Below are positions 53,475-64,000 of a DNA stretch of 64,000 nt, piece by piece. Position 1 is the first letter of the stretch, and each line of letters starts with the position of its first letter. The notes below the pieces were generated by a model. It was given only the letters and a program-made list of their open reading frames with translations. It was not told the origin of the DNA and did not search any database. The DNA is from Theocolax elegans (taxonomy: Eukaryota > Arthropoda > Insecta > Hymenoptera > Cerocephalidae): positions 1,104,423 to 1,168,422 of the forward strand of contig CM047430.1 of NCBI GenBank assembly GCA_026168455.1, in the 5' to 3' direction. A program made the position numbers and the translations under genes.

Positions 53475-56400
53475 TTGTCTGGCCAGGCATCATCTTCAAC
53501 TAACTCTTCATTCTCCATTTTCCATGCTAATATTAACAGACTAAAAACCCATTTTTCATCCATAGTATCATTAGTTTTACCTTCTAATCACGACATCATC
53601 GCTCTTTCCGAAACATTCCTCACTGAGTATGACTCCTCAGACATGTTGGGCCTTCCGAACTACACACTACGTAGGTTGGGTCGTGTTGGAAAGGAGGGGG
53701 GGGGTGTTGCGGCTTACATCAGGAGTAATCTTGAGGTTAAGCTTGTAGCCTACTCTGACCCTATCTTTTCCAACTTCCCGGAGTTTATGATTTTTCAAAT
53801 CCATAGTCAAACTAGCTCGTTACTCTTTTGTGTGGTTTACAGGAGACTCTCAGCGATCTACCCATCAAATTTCTTTGATTCAGTAACTAAGTTCTTGCAC
53901 ACTTATGATCAGGTTGTCATTATCGGGGATTTTAACGTTAATATGTGCAAGAAGGATGGGTCGTCCGCCATGTTGGAGTCATACTTCGATTCATTAAACC
54001 TTTTCCTGGTCAAATCCGATCCTACTCATCATATTCGTAACTCAACTACCTCATCTCACACGTGACTTGACTTGTTTATCGTACGCAACCCTCCGCCAGT
54101 TTTCAAATACTTTAAATCTTCGGTGCCCTTTGCAGCAGGCCACGACTACATTATTCTTGAACTCGAAATTTCTAAACCATTGCCTGTTGCAAAGAAGATA
54201 TGGTCGCGCAATACTGCCCGGATTGATCTGGCGGAGGCCGCTGCGATTTCTCGGCTGCTTTTGATCGTGCTTCATCACTTCCTATCACGCCCTCCATCTC
54301 ATCTTGTTCATCTGCATCTATTACGTTACCTATTTCGCCTGGTCACACACTCTCTTCTCCTCTTCCTTCCTTGATTCCGCCCTCTCCGTCTCCCATTCCC
54401 GTCAACAACCTCCTTTCCAACCTCGTATCTTCTAATTTACATACCTTTAACTCCCTTGCACCGACAAGACTCATCACTATTAAGAACTCCATCAAACCCT
54501 GGATCACCCTATCTATAAGGCATAATATCAAAACTCGTAACTTGGCTTTTAAGAGGTACTTGACCACGGGCCTGAGCTCAAACTACCAGATCTTTAAAGA
54601 TCTTCGTAGGCTAGTTAAGAACTCCATAGATTCTAGTAAATTTACATATCTCAGTAGCAAAATCAACACGGCATCCGATGCTGCAGGTTTGTGGAGAGAG
54701 CTCAGGAACATGGGTCTTGTGACAAAGTCATCTCAGTCACCTCTTACCATGTTTTCATTAGATCAGCTAAACACTCACTATGCATCCATTTCTCATTCTT
54801 CAATCTTACTTATCTTCAGTCACTCATCTCATTCTCGGGCGTCTTGCCTCCCTTCTACCCTTCCACTTCCTTCCACTTTGTTCCTATCACTCCATACAAG
54901 ATCCTTTCTACCATCTCCAGGGCTTCATCTAAGGCCATAGGCTTTGATGGAATCTCCGTCTCCATGCTGAAATGCTTAGCACCCCAGATTGCACCCCACC
55001 TTGCTGAGTTATTCAACTCCTCTCTTTCAACCGGATCTTTTCCAGAGCCTTGGAAGAAATCTCTTCTTTTTCCATTGGCCAAGTCGGGCAGGGTGATCTC
55101 GCCGTCTGATACTAGGTCCATCGCTAAGCTCTGCGAAATCTCCAAGATTCTTGAGAAAATTGTACATGAGCAGCTTATGGAATACTTAAACCAAAATAAT
55201 TTATTCATGGAGAGACAAGCGGCCTTTCGCCGGGGTCATAGTACTCAGAGGGCCCTAATTGGCGTACTCGATGATATTAGGAGAGCGATTGATAAGCGCA
55301 TGATCACCGTCCTCATCCTGTTTGACTTTTCTAAAGCGTTCGATTCGGTTCCACACGATATCTTATTGCATAAATTGCGTTCTTTGGGCTGTTCCGACAC
55401 GGTCATGTCCCGGTTTTTCCACTACCTCGTAGGCCGTTCCCAGGCAGTGGTGAATGAATTAGGCTCTAGTTCGGCCTGGTTTGACACATCTCGGGGGGTT
55501 CCTCAGGGAAGTGTCCTTGGCCCACTTCTTTTCTCTATCTTTATCAATGACTTGCCGAGGGTCTTAAAACACTCTGATCACATGGTTTTCGCGGATGACA
55601 CCCAAATCTATCACTCTTTCTTTCCTGCTGATCTCGCCCAAGGAGTCCAGAGAATCTCGGAGGATGCAAACGCGATGGAAAACTGGGCGAGATCAAACGG
55701 ATTGAATCTAAATGTAAATAAAACGAAAGTGTTGATATTGGGTAGTCAGGCTTTTATCTCGCGCATTGATTTAGATTCGGCTCCTAAGATCAAGATCGGT
55801 GACAATTTTCTCGAGTATGCTTCAGAGGTCAAATCACTGGGCGTTTGGATTACCCTCACCCTGGATTGGTCTCGTCAGGTCGCGTCGATATCGCAGCGTG
55901 TTCATGGAGTCTTGCACTCTCTGAGATTCTTCAAACGTGCTCTCTCGCGTAAAAATATTAAACATCTTGTAGAGTCGCTTGTTTTCCCACACTTTCACTA
56001 TGCATGCGCAGTCTTTCACGATCTAGACGCCATTAAGAATCTAAAACTTCAACGTTTATTAAACGCATGCGTTCGCTTTGTGTGGGGAAACATACCTTGG
56101 AGAGAGCACGTAACGCGCTACCGCCTCAAACTGGGTTGGTCGTCGGTTGAGCTCAGGAGATCCCTCTTCATCGGCTGTAGTGCCTATAATATTATCTTCC
56201 ATAAAACCTCACCCTATATCGCTCGTCACTTTACCCTCCGCGATGCTTCCTTTTCTTCTCGAACTTCCTCCCGTCACCCACCTCTGTCCCTCTTCTACCT
56301 CCCTGCTAGGACCGAAGCTCTCAAAAATTCATACCAAATTACAGCCTCTCGCCTTATTAACAGTCTACCCTTTACTAACTTCGACCCGCTCCTCTTCCCT

Positions 56401-56508
56401 TCCTTTAAATCCTCACTGGCACTACATCTCTCTGAGCTTGATCGACGGGCGAGGGAGTCGAGAGTGGTGGATGAAGGTTTGGAGTGCCCTCCCTTGCCCG
56501 ATCTTTAG
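53475..56508 (+). pseudogene. CR1-group LINE ORF2 (endonuclease + reverse transcriptase)
   Basis: The AP-endonuclease domain is at 53475-54065 (FSIFHANINRLKTHF, IALSETFLTEY, GGGVAAYIRSN, VVIIGDFNVNM). An in-frame TGA at 54063-54065 and a frameshift near 54260 break the linker. The RT is in the 605-codon frame 54691-56508: KAIGFDGISVSMLKCLAP, AFRRGHSTQRALI, LFDFSKAFDSVPHDI, SRGVPQGSVLGPLLFSIFIN, and the catalytic MVFADDTQIYHS. The C-terminal thumb region follows (YASEVKSLGVWI). RT motifs are complete and uninterrupted, so the RT half is better preserved than the endonuclease junction. Assignment to the Jockey/CR1 supergroup rests on FADD, the motif order and the endonuclease; the clade is not resolved. 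Confidence 0.88.
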
Positions 56509-56966
56509 TCATTATTTTGTATTCTAGTCACGATTTATTGTACTGCGTCTTTTAAGTATGTATTTATTTATTTAACTATGTTTTTTACCTTTGCGAGCGG
56601 CGTTATATTCATATTTATTTTTTTTACTACGTTTTATTATTTTTCAACGATCTGTATCTTTTTACTATTTTTATTTTATTTTATCTTATTTTATTTTATA
56701 TTATATATATATTAATTTTTATAATTTTTATCATCTTACTTTGTTTTATTTTATATTTTATATTTGCCAGCTACATTTTATTTACTGTTGTATTATTTTG
56801 TTATTTTGTTATATTAATTTGTTATATTTTATTGTTTTCCGATACTTCTGTAATCCGGTTTTATTTTCTATTGTTTTAATGTTATTTGCACTCATGTAAC
56901 TACTGTGTATACGGGGTTTTCCCTAAAATACCAAATAAATAATCAATCAAACAATCAATCAATATT
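56509..56966 (+). other. 3' UTR and (CAAT)n tail of the CR1-group LINE
   Basis: T-rich UTR ending in AATAAATAATCAATCAAACA and further CAAT units. Gypsy E sequence resumes at ~56967. Confidence 0.7.
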
Positions 56967-57031
56967 CTCCCCCACCCTTACATCTAAATTTACCTCTGGG
57001 AAACAATAACTTGGTAACGCCCTATCGGTCC

Positions 57032-58965
57032 CTACTGCCGTGATTCGAGAGTCAGGAAACCTTTCTGAACTCCTGACTTGCCGTTTCCCAACATCGCCCT
57101 AAACTGTGTACAATTCGGACAATCATCGAATGTCGTCCCAACTGTTTTACAAACCTGACATGCTAACCCCTCTGTTTTACGAAGGGAGGAATTTCGTATG
57201 TTATGACCCTGTTTTTTACAAAAATAGCACCTCCTATTGGGACACTCGGAACTCCTATGCCCTACCTTCTGACACTCGAAACACGGACCGTGAAAAGCTC
57301 TATTCTCGTCCCTATTTCCATTATTAACAAGTCTGTTCGACTCCCTAAAATCCCTACTATCGGGTCGATTCTGCCACCTATTCGACGGAAATTCCCTTCT
57401 ATTAAAATTCCGATCGTTATAATTCACACGTTGGCCAGCTTCTGGTGGTCTTGACCAACCAGTTTGCTGCTGTACCGGTGGTCTCGCATTTTGTTGTGGT
57501 GCCTGCTTGGCCACAACCATTGCAGCTGTGATTGGGTGCTCCTGCGAATCCACCTGCACTTTAGCCTTATTTGACCCTTTGTCTACCTTCGCCGGCTTCA
57601 GCTTGTCTTTTGACCCTACTACCCCTGCTCGTTTTCTTCCACCTTAGCCACTTTACCTTTTACTCTCGACCCTTGGTATGCGGCTTCTGGAATCCAAGTC
57701 TTTTCTTTAGGTGGAGGAGGAACGTAACGGTTGTCTAATTCCTTCTTCCGTTCGTATTTTCTCCCCCACTTCTCAATATCGTCCAAAGTATCGAGATATT
57801 CGTTTTCCATCGCCTTACGATACTCCGGCAACAGATTACGAAATATCAATTGGACAAGCTGACACTCCGACGGCGGTTTCTTAAAATGCCCTACTATAAA
57901 TCTAATGCACGATAGATAACTAGCTATATCTTCTCCCTCCGCTTGAGTCCTTCTACGCAATTCTTCCATGATATCCTCCCTATCTAGTATTCCCATAAAT
58001 CTATTCCTAAATGCGCGTTTGAATTCTTTAATTGTCTTAATCTTCTCCTTGACTGATCGAAACCACCTAACCGCGGTTTTCGATAGCGTACAAGGAATCG
58101 CGTTTAGGAACTCGGTATCAGAATACGTTGTTCCTTCATAGCAATCTTGGAGTTGAGTCAAGTACTCCTCTGGACCCTCCTTAACTTCACCAGAAAAGTG
58201 AATTTTCCAGTTTTGCAACATCTTTACACACTGCATACTGCGCAACTGATTTACCCCTCTCTGACGTAGGCTGGTCTTATTAGACCTCGGAGTTTCCCAG
58301 CCTCCCTCATTATCACTATTTCCGCTCATATCTGTCCCAACTAACTCCCTATCCTGATTCTGATCTATCTATCTACGCATTAGCTTTTTCTCCTTATGAA
58401 CTCTCCTACTTTTACATATTTTCTCTTCTGAACTACTACCTGTATCGACTTCCTCAACATAATAAATTCTTTTCGCCTTAGTATATAAAAACTCGCCCTT
58501 TGAGAAACTTAGCTTCTTTGACCCTAAGTTATTACTTCGTTTGGGAGTAGATTCTCTTTTTCTCGACCCTAATTCGTCCGCACTACCCTTTGTCACTTTA
58601 CTCTTTGATTCTTCTACCAATGAATTTTTTAACTCGCTATATTGAACTAAATCCCTACTACTATTATTATCTCCCTCTGTTGCAACCCTTTCTGGTTGAC
58701 TTAACTCTTCTACCTGTTTGCTAGCTTGCAAGTTTTGCAACCTTGCATCTACTACTTTTATCAACGCGCTCTCTAATTGGTTACCCATAACGTCCTTAAT
58801 AATGTCGGTTACTAATGTTTTCAAACTCCCTACATCTATATTACTCTCTACTACTTCGCCTCTTTCCGAAGTTACCGTTTCTTTTAGTTTATCGTTCGAT
58901 TTTTTTCGCGCACCCGTTTTCTCCTGATTCTTTTGGCCAACCTCAGTTTCTTTCCCTACTTCCAC
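57032..58965 (-). pseudogene. gag: Element E gag
   Basis: The N-terminal part (58965-58372) is charged, with possible coiled coil. The capsid-like domain is in the same frame at 58329-57619 (MLQNWKIHFSGEVKEGPEEY; WFRSVKEKIKTIKEFKRAF; EDIASYLSCIRFIVGHFKKP). A TAG at 58369-58371 separates the two. A frameshift at about 57570-57620 leads to a Gln/Pro/Asn/Arg-rich linker and the nucleocapsid (57559-57032): one canonical knuckle (CFECQKVGHRSSEC), a second lacking its last Cys (CYFCKKQGHNIRNS), and a third Cys cluster (CQVCKTVGTTFDDCPNC). It is closely related in layout to element D gag. Confidence 0.88.
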
Positions 58966-59700
58966 TACCTCTTAACTAACAAAAACTTTCCATTATTTTC
59001 TCTTCACTCTCCTTTATTTGTTTCCCTTTTCAATTACATTCCCCTTTGTCGCTACTTTCCTACCTATTCCGTATACCATGGTACGTCTAAGCTAACATCT
59101 AATTTCCTACAGTCCGCCCTTAATAATCTATCTTTCAATGTCCAAATGACCCTACTGTGCTTAACCCTTGCTTTTCCAATAACTGTTCTATTAATTTCGG
59201 ATATATTTTTGAAATCTTTATAGATAACTCCCTTGCCCCTGTGGACTGTTTAAGGATATTTTCCATCCGTTCCTTGTAACTACCCATTTTAATAAACTAC
59301 GATACCACAAAAGCAACAAAAAAAATAACTACAAACAACCGAGAGAATAACTTAAAAACACGAACAAAAAAAATGACTTTAATATTAAGCTTTCCCTTAA
59401 TCAAATTCAGCGATATTAATTTCCCCGTAAACTGAATTAAATTGGAACACTTCGGTGCACGGGTCCGATCCGACCAGGTAAAACCTCGCGCCAAATAAAT
59501 AACTTTTCCTTAAACCCCACTGTAAATTACGATCAAAGAGAAACAAAGAAAAATAAAATATGCACATCCGTTATATAAATACAAATAAATATTGACAAAT
59601 AACAATAAATATCAAAATATAAAAATAAATATTAATTATTATTACTAGCCATATTACCTCGGTCGCTAACGCTCCCTCGGTTGAATCACATTTTTGAGGC
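58966..59700 (-). other. Leader of gypsy E
   Basis: No ORF of note. Small plus-strand frames at 58933-59223 are not supported. AT-rich above 59540. Confidence 0.45.
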
Positions 59701-60374
59701 TAGACGTTGATTATAAAGTGTAGTCTTATATTTATTATTGGTTTATAACAAATAAATTTTAAACGTTTTTGATACAATTATTTTATTTTATTTTCAAACC
59801 AATTTTTTTCATGTGCTTTAAACTATTAATTAAAATTTGTTGTTATATTATTAAAACAAATAAAAATAAATTATAAAATTTTTTTATTTTAAAAAATGTA
59901 TACAATTTATTCCTTTTACTCATCATGATATTTAACTATAACAGTTTATTTTGGAATGTTGGTTTGTATTATTTTCTCTCTGCATTTACAGGCTTGAGAC
60001 TGTCATATAATGAACGTAAATATAATGTGTATTAAAAGTTTCAAATATTTGATTTTCTAACATATATATATTTCAAAATTATGTATGGTATAATTCGTAA
60101 ATATTTTAAAATTGATAAAAATATACGTTCCAATATGGCTGCATTAAAAATAAAATAAATAGTATAATATGGCATCTCGTATATTCGTATTTATTTTATA
60201 TATTTTGTAATTTTTTGTTTCATTAATATCTAAACAAAGTTCTACAATAATATCACTTTTTGCAGACAATGTATTCTAACAAGTATTATCAAAATATTTT
60301 AACTGATATTTAATTAATGCTATATTAGACAATTAATTATTTTAAAATTTGTATATTTTATAAATAATTTTGTC
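59701..60374. other. AT-rich region, no gene
   Basis: Very AT-rich. A diverged unit of the following minisatellite (TTTTTGCAGACAATGTATTC) is visible near 60257. Confidence 0.5.
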
Positions 60375-60725
60375 AATAAAATGTCATTGATGCAGACAAT
60401 GAATTTTAAATTTGTTTATTTCTTCAGTATTTTAGTAAAAAAATGTCTCTTGATGCAGACAATGAATTTTAAATTTGTTATTTCTTCAGTATTTTAGTAA
60501 AAAAATGTCGTTTGATGCAGACAAAGAATTTTAAATTTTTTTATTTCTTCAGTATTTTAGTAAAAAAATGTCGCTTGATGTAGACAATAAATTTTTAATT
60601 TGTTTATTTCTTCAGTATTTTGTAAAAAAATATCGTTTGATGCAGACAATGAATTTTAAATTTGTTTATTTCTTCAGTATTTTAGTAAAAAAATGTCGCT
60701 TGATGCAGACAGTTGATTATTTTAA
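60375..60725 (+). repeat. Minisatellite, six ~62-bp units
   Basis: Units carry TTGATGCAGACAATGAATTT and TTTCTTCAGTATTTTAGTAA. GCAGAC/GTAGAC marks fall near 60392, 60453, 60516, 60578, 60641 and 60704. Diverged units extend to ~60850. Confidence 0.92.
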
Positions 60726-60859
60726 AATTTATATAATTCATAAATAATTTTGCCAATAAAATGTCGCTTAATGCAGACAACTAATATTTTAATATTTGTT
60801 TATTTGTTAAGTAATGATATATTGAAATGTTGCTTGATGTAAATAATGTATACTTGAAA

Positions 60860-61723
60860 AATATTTTTTATTATACGTAATTTTATCTACAAATTTTGTC
60901 TGATGCTTATATCTTATTCTTTTATAATTCGTTTGCCTAATAAGTCAACCATAAATTGATTTTTAAAAAAAAAAAAAAAACTATTTAAGTATCTGTCACG
61001 TCCAGACTTGCACCAACTACTATAAAAAATATTACAAGAAGGCAAATGGTTAATAAACCATTCGCGTTCCTTTCGCTCTTGTTTGACTAGGACTAGCCTT
61101 ACGTCTCCGGGAGTAGCGAGCGAAGTTATTTTAAGAGTAGAGATGCAGGATATAATGCGGGATAAATAAAATAATATATGTTTTATTTCGTATTAATCAT
61201 GCATTATTTATTAAAATATAATATGCTGTTTTTCTTTAAATGAACACGTGCAACTAAATTATTACAGCTTTTTAATGGGCAAAAATACATAAATTCACAC
61301 TATTTTATTTACAATTGCATAAATTTATTTAAGTCAAATAAAGATCTTAATTTTGATTAAACAAACAAGTGTGCGGCGAACACGTTAGCACATTACAGAA
61401 TAAAATATTCGCAAGGTTATTTTATTATAAACATTAATAATCAATAATTGAAATAGGAATCATTATAAATAAATGCAGATAAAATAAAAAATGGTTGTCG
61501 TTTAAAACCTGAATTATAGTTAATAAATTGCAATTCAAACCGTGAATATTTCAAATCAAATGCAATGTAACGAATAATTATTATAAATAAATTGTAATAT
61601 ATAATAATAATTGTTTTAAGCGACACGGTTGGTTCAGCAATCGAAATAACATAAAATATCAGGTTGCCTTTACGAATAATACAAGCGTATAGATAGCCGA
61701 AAAGAATATACCTTAAGTACCCA
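60860..61723. other. AT-rich region, no gene
   Basis: Nothing recognised apart from an A-run at 60965-60980. Confidence 0.5.
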
Positions 61724-61750
61724 AATATCTCTCTATAATATATAAATATT

Positions 61751-61785
<35 letters not shown>

Positions 61786-61866
61786 TCTAAGAATTCAGGA
61801 TTCAACATATATATATATGTTTTATATATATATATGTCATATATATATGTTATATACATATGTTTT
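61724..61866 (+). repeat. Direct repeat copy 1 with (CCG)n
   Basis: Nearly identical to 62634-62772: AATATCTCTCTATAATATAT, a CCG run (61752-61783, one unit longer than copy 2), GTGTCTAAGAATTCAGGATT, then AT-rich sequence. Confidence 0.95.
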
Positions 61867-62050
61867 ATATATATATATGTTATATATATATGTCATATAT
61901 ATATGTTATATATATATGTCATATATATATGTTATATATATGTCATATATATGTTTTATATATATATGTCATATATATATATGTTATATATATGTTGTAT
62001 ATATATGTATGTCATATATATGTTATATATATATGTCATATATATGTTAC
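61806..62050 (+). repeat. AT-rich tandem tract of ATATATGT(C/T) units
   Basis: Alternating TATATATATGTC / TATATATATGTT units. They give spurious Tyr/Ile-rich frames in several phases. Confidence 0.9.
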
Positions 62051-62054
62051 ATAC

Positions 62055-62575
62055 CGCTGGTGTAAGTTATGCCCTAAAATACATGAAAATTAGTGATTTT
62101 ATGAGGTTTATGGCGTATAACTTACACCAGCAGTCTTGGCCAATAATCTAACCACAGCCATTCGAAAGCTCTCCAAAAATGTGATCTTCTGAGCGGTGTT
62201 AGATCAAAATCGATTGTGGCGTGGTCGCCTTTTTTTTATATTAAATATTTTCGAGTGTCCTATCTCTTCGAGATTTTAAAATTAATAATTGTAACCCAAG
62301 TAGATAAGTTCTAAAAATTATTTTGAACAAAAGCTGTTTATAATGTATTTTTAAAAAAATCAATAGATTTTGAGATAAATGGCTTTGAAAATAGTAAATT
62401 CTCTAAAAAATTGAAAAATTTCCATTTTTCATGGTGGAATAACTCTTAGGCAAATTATTTTTAACACCTAAAATTTTTTTTCTATCTTCTGGAAGATATT
62501 TCCAGTCTGTTCACAAAATTTGGAGTGATTTAAAATTTTCATCGTACCACTTGACGTGAAATAGACCATATATAT
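62055..62575 (+). repeat. Interspersed repeat, copy 2 (partner at 29.22 kb)
   Basis: Matches 29222-29690 and the outer end of the 30.6-kb palindrome. It starts with its own ~18-bp inverted pair (GCTGGTGTAAGTTATGCC / GGCGTATAACTTACACCAGC). It lies between the two CCG-containing direct repeats. Confidence 0.85.
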
Positions 62576-62633
62576 GTATATATATATGTATGTATGTATG
62601 TGGGTGTGTGTGCGTGCGGCGGAATATTTATAT

Positions 62634-62661
62634 AATATCTCTCTATAATATATAAATATTT

Positions 62662-62692
<31 letters not shown>

Positions 62693-62772
62693 TCTAAGAA
62701 TTCAGGATTCAACATATATATATATGTTTTATATATATATATGTCATATATATATGTTATATACATATGTTA
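62634..62772 (+). repeat. Direct repeat copy 2 with (CCG)n
   Basis: See 61724-61866. It ends within 6 bp of the LTR start of element F. Confidence 0.95.
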
Positions 62773-63237
62773 TATATTGTAACGAATCAATGTAATATTT
62801 GATTATATTACATTGCTCGTTACATTCTCTCTCTCTGTCTAGCCTGTGTATTAATATTTACAGATGTTACAGGTCGACGTTCGACGATTTTCGGCGATTT
62901 TCGCGGACCTTCGTAAAGGTAAAAGTAGGGAAAGAGAGAGAGAGTTTTCGGTTCGTAAGTGCGAGAGCACTTAGATTAAACTCAACCGTGGAGCGACTAA
63001 TCTCAACCGCCGAGAGATTAAAAGTCAACCGTGTGATTAATTGCCACTGACGTGAGAAACCTTGCGATTTGTTTTCTCCATATTTTGATCGCCCTGTGCT
63101 TGTGATCCTGGTGCTGTGCTGGTGATCCAGTGAAGTTGCAATAGTTTGTTTGGCGACGACGCAGCCCAGGAAGCTAAAGAGTAGCGACTACGCAGACTTC
63201 ACCTGGTTGTTTGACCATCGATCGCGTCTCAAGCACT

Positions 63238-63243
63238 GTAAGT
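63238..63243 (+). promoter_or_regulatory. Consensus 5' splice donor in LTR F
   Basis: GTAAGT lies ~340 nt before the LTR end, in element orientation and upstream of the AATAAA. Whether it is used cannot be seen. Confidence 0.35.
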
Positions 63244-63430
63244 GCCAGTCTTGTAGTCTCTCTCTCTCTCTTTCTCTCTTTATTTATCTCGCGTGTATAC
63301 TGACCTGCGTTTCGCGCGCTGCGACGCGCCTGTATTATTGTTTTTCCCGAATACATTTATTTCTGTTATTAATTAAATACTGCATTGTTGTTTATTTAAT
63401 TGTTTACCCTCTTTTTCTCGCGTTTCGCTA

Positions 63431-63436
63431 AATAAA
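63431..63436 (+). terminator. Polyadenylation signal AATAAA in LTR F
   Basis: AATAAA about 140 nt before the LTR end; it would act in the 3' LTR copy. Confidence 0.5.
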
Positions 63437-63578
63437 GATTACCGCCGCCTCCGCCTATACGGCTTATTATAGTCGTATTATTACTGAGCGGCTGATCGCG
63501 TAAATGAGACTATTATTTTAACGGTTCTGAATTATTATTATCTTATTTATTGTTATTAAAAATAGCAAAACCGTTACA

Positions 63579-63592
63579 TGGCGCCCAACGTG
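63579..63592 (+). other. Primer-binding site of element F (tRNA-Lys type)
   Basis: TGGCGCCCAACGTG directly follows the LTR. It matches the first 14 nt of the primer site class complementary to the 3' end of tRNA-Lys(1,2), used by gypsy-like elements and several retroviruses. Confidence 0.8.
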
Positions 63593-64000
63593 CATGGTAA
63601 TTAGCGATACGCATATGATTGACAATTAATAGTCTCAAAATTTAATTTCTAATATTTAAAAGTTTTAATTCAGTCAATAGGCGTGTTAAATTAAGAGATC
63701 TTATTTCGAGCATTTCGAGAGCGAGCGAGCGCATTGTTTACGTTTCGCGGTGATTCGCGGTGTTTACGCTGCGAATAATATTCGAATATTGTACTTTCTA
63801 TACATTTCGAAAATATTCTTTCGTATCTTATATTATTTGAATCTTAAATCGAATTTTCTTTTCGTTTAATTTTAGCGTATTGCGAATTTAATTATTTCGT
63901 GCTTCTTTTATTATTTAATTGTTTATTTAAATAATTATTAGCGACACCGCGGAAAATAAAATTATTGTTTTTTTTAATAATTTGTCGTAAACTGTATAAT
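63593..64000 (+). other. Leader of element F, running off the window
   Basis: AT-rich leader without an ORF; gag would lie beyond the window end. Confidence 0.6.

Larger units (their letters stand above)
51967..56966 (+). mobile_element. CR1/Jockey-group LINE inserted in gypsy E
   Basis: Plus-strand LINE with ORF1, ORF2 and a short-repeat 3' tail of (CAAT)n type (56935-56963) instead of a plain A-tail. It begins just after a CT microsatellite (51930-51949) in the gypsy sequence. A clean target duplication was not visible. It must be younger than element E. Confidence 0.8.
49640..59650 (-). mobile_element. Gypsy relic E (minus), split by a LINE at ~51.97-56.97 kb
   Basis: gag (58965-57032) and pol (51966 to ~49640) lie on the minus strand either side of a plus-strand LINE. 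The element stops after RNase H; no integrase or 3' LTR was found. The ~650-bp leader (58966-59650) lacks a recognisable LTR or primer site. Confidence 0.8.
62778..63578 (+). repeat. 5' LTR of gypsy element F (801 bp)
   Basis: Starts TGTAACGAATCAATG and ends AAAACCGTTACA, followed directly by a tRNA-Lys-type primer site, so it is a 5' LTR in plus orientation. AATAAA lies at 63431-63436 and a perfect splice donor GTAAGT at 63238-63243. Small ORFs inside are not genes. Confidence 0.85.

Noticed and set aside
61783..62151. Tyr/Ile-rich open frames
   Set aside because: Translation of an AT/ATGT simple repeat in several overlapping phases.
63150..63431. 93-codon ORF
   Set aside because: Inside LTR F and crosses a CT microsatellite.

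Overview
This window looks like an insect nuclear genome, probably hymenopteran and perhaps an ant. It is AT-rich, has no bacterial-style gene packing, and carries Ty3/gypsy, Jockey-, R1- and CR1-type retroelements, a piggyBac relic, tRNA-derived SINE pieces and many fold-back (MITE-like) repeats. I found no convincing host protein-coding gene. Nearly all coding sequence is transposon-derived and most of it is broken by stops, frameshifts or deletions. The taxon is an inference from repeat content, not from a marker gene.

Layout. 0.3-2.3 kb: piggyBac-like transposase pseudogene. 2.5-11.3 kb: gypsy element A (minus strand) with one LTR, polypurine tract, intact gag, broken pol and an unusual intact third ORF with a nucleocapsid-like tail. 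11.3-12.1 kb: probable solo LTR. 13.3-21.4 kb: gypsy element B (minus), complete from LTR to LTR with a TATA target duplication. 21.5-29.1 kb: SINE copies, R1-clade ORF1 relics, decayed gypsy C, LTR-like DNA. 29.2-38.0 kb: a field of palindromes, including a fold-back element with 11-bp tandem repeats inside a roughly 6.4-kb unit bounded by ~0.95-kb inverted arms. 38.0-38.5 kb: an array of five ~77-bp repeats, each folding into a hairpin with the same 7-nt loop.

39.1-44.8 kb: a Jockey-type LINE (minus) inserted in a tRNA-like B-box, with a 15-bp duplication. 44.9-48.3 kb: decayed gypsy D (plus), lacking its reverse transcriptase. 48.3-49.6 kb: LTR-like DNA. 49.6-59.6 kb: dead gypsy E (minus), split by a CR1/Jockey-group LINE at 52-57 kb. 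59.7-62.8 kb: minisatellites, CCG and AT microsatellites, and a second copy of a repeat also present at 29 kb. 62.8-64 kb: 5' LTR, tRNA-Lys-type primer site and leader of a plus-strand gypsy element F that runs off the window.

How the parts work together: each gypsy element would encode Gag (particle) and Pol (protease, reverse transcriptase, RNase H, integrase). In A the two are joined by a textbook -1 frameshift signal. The LINEs carry an RNA-binding ORF1 and an endonuclease/reverse transcriptase ORF2. The nesting (LINE in gypsy E, LINE in a tRNA-like repeat, fold-back inside a larger inverted repeat) gives a relative order of insertion.
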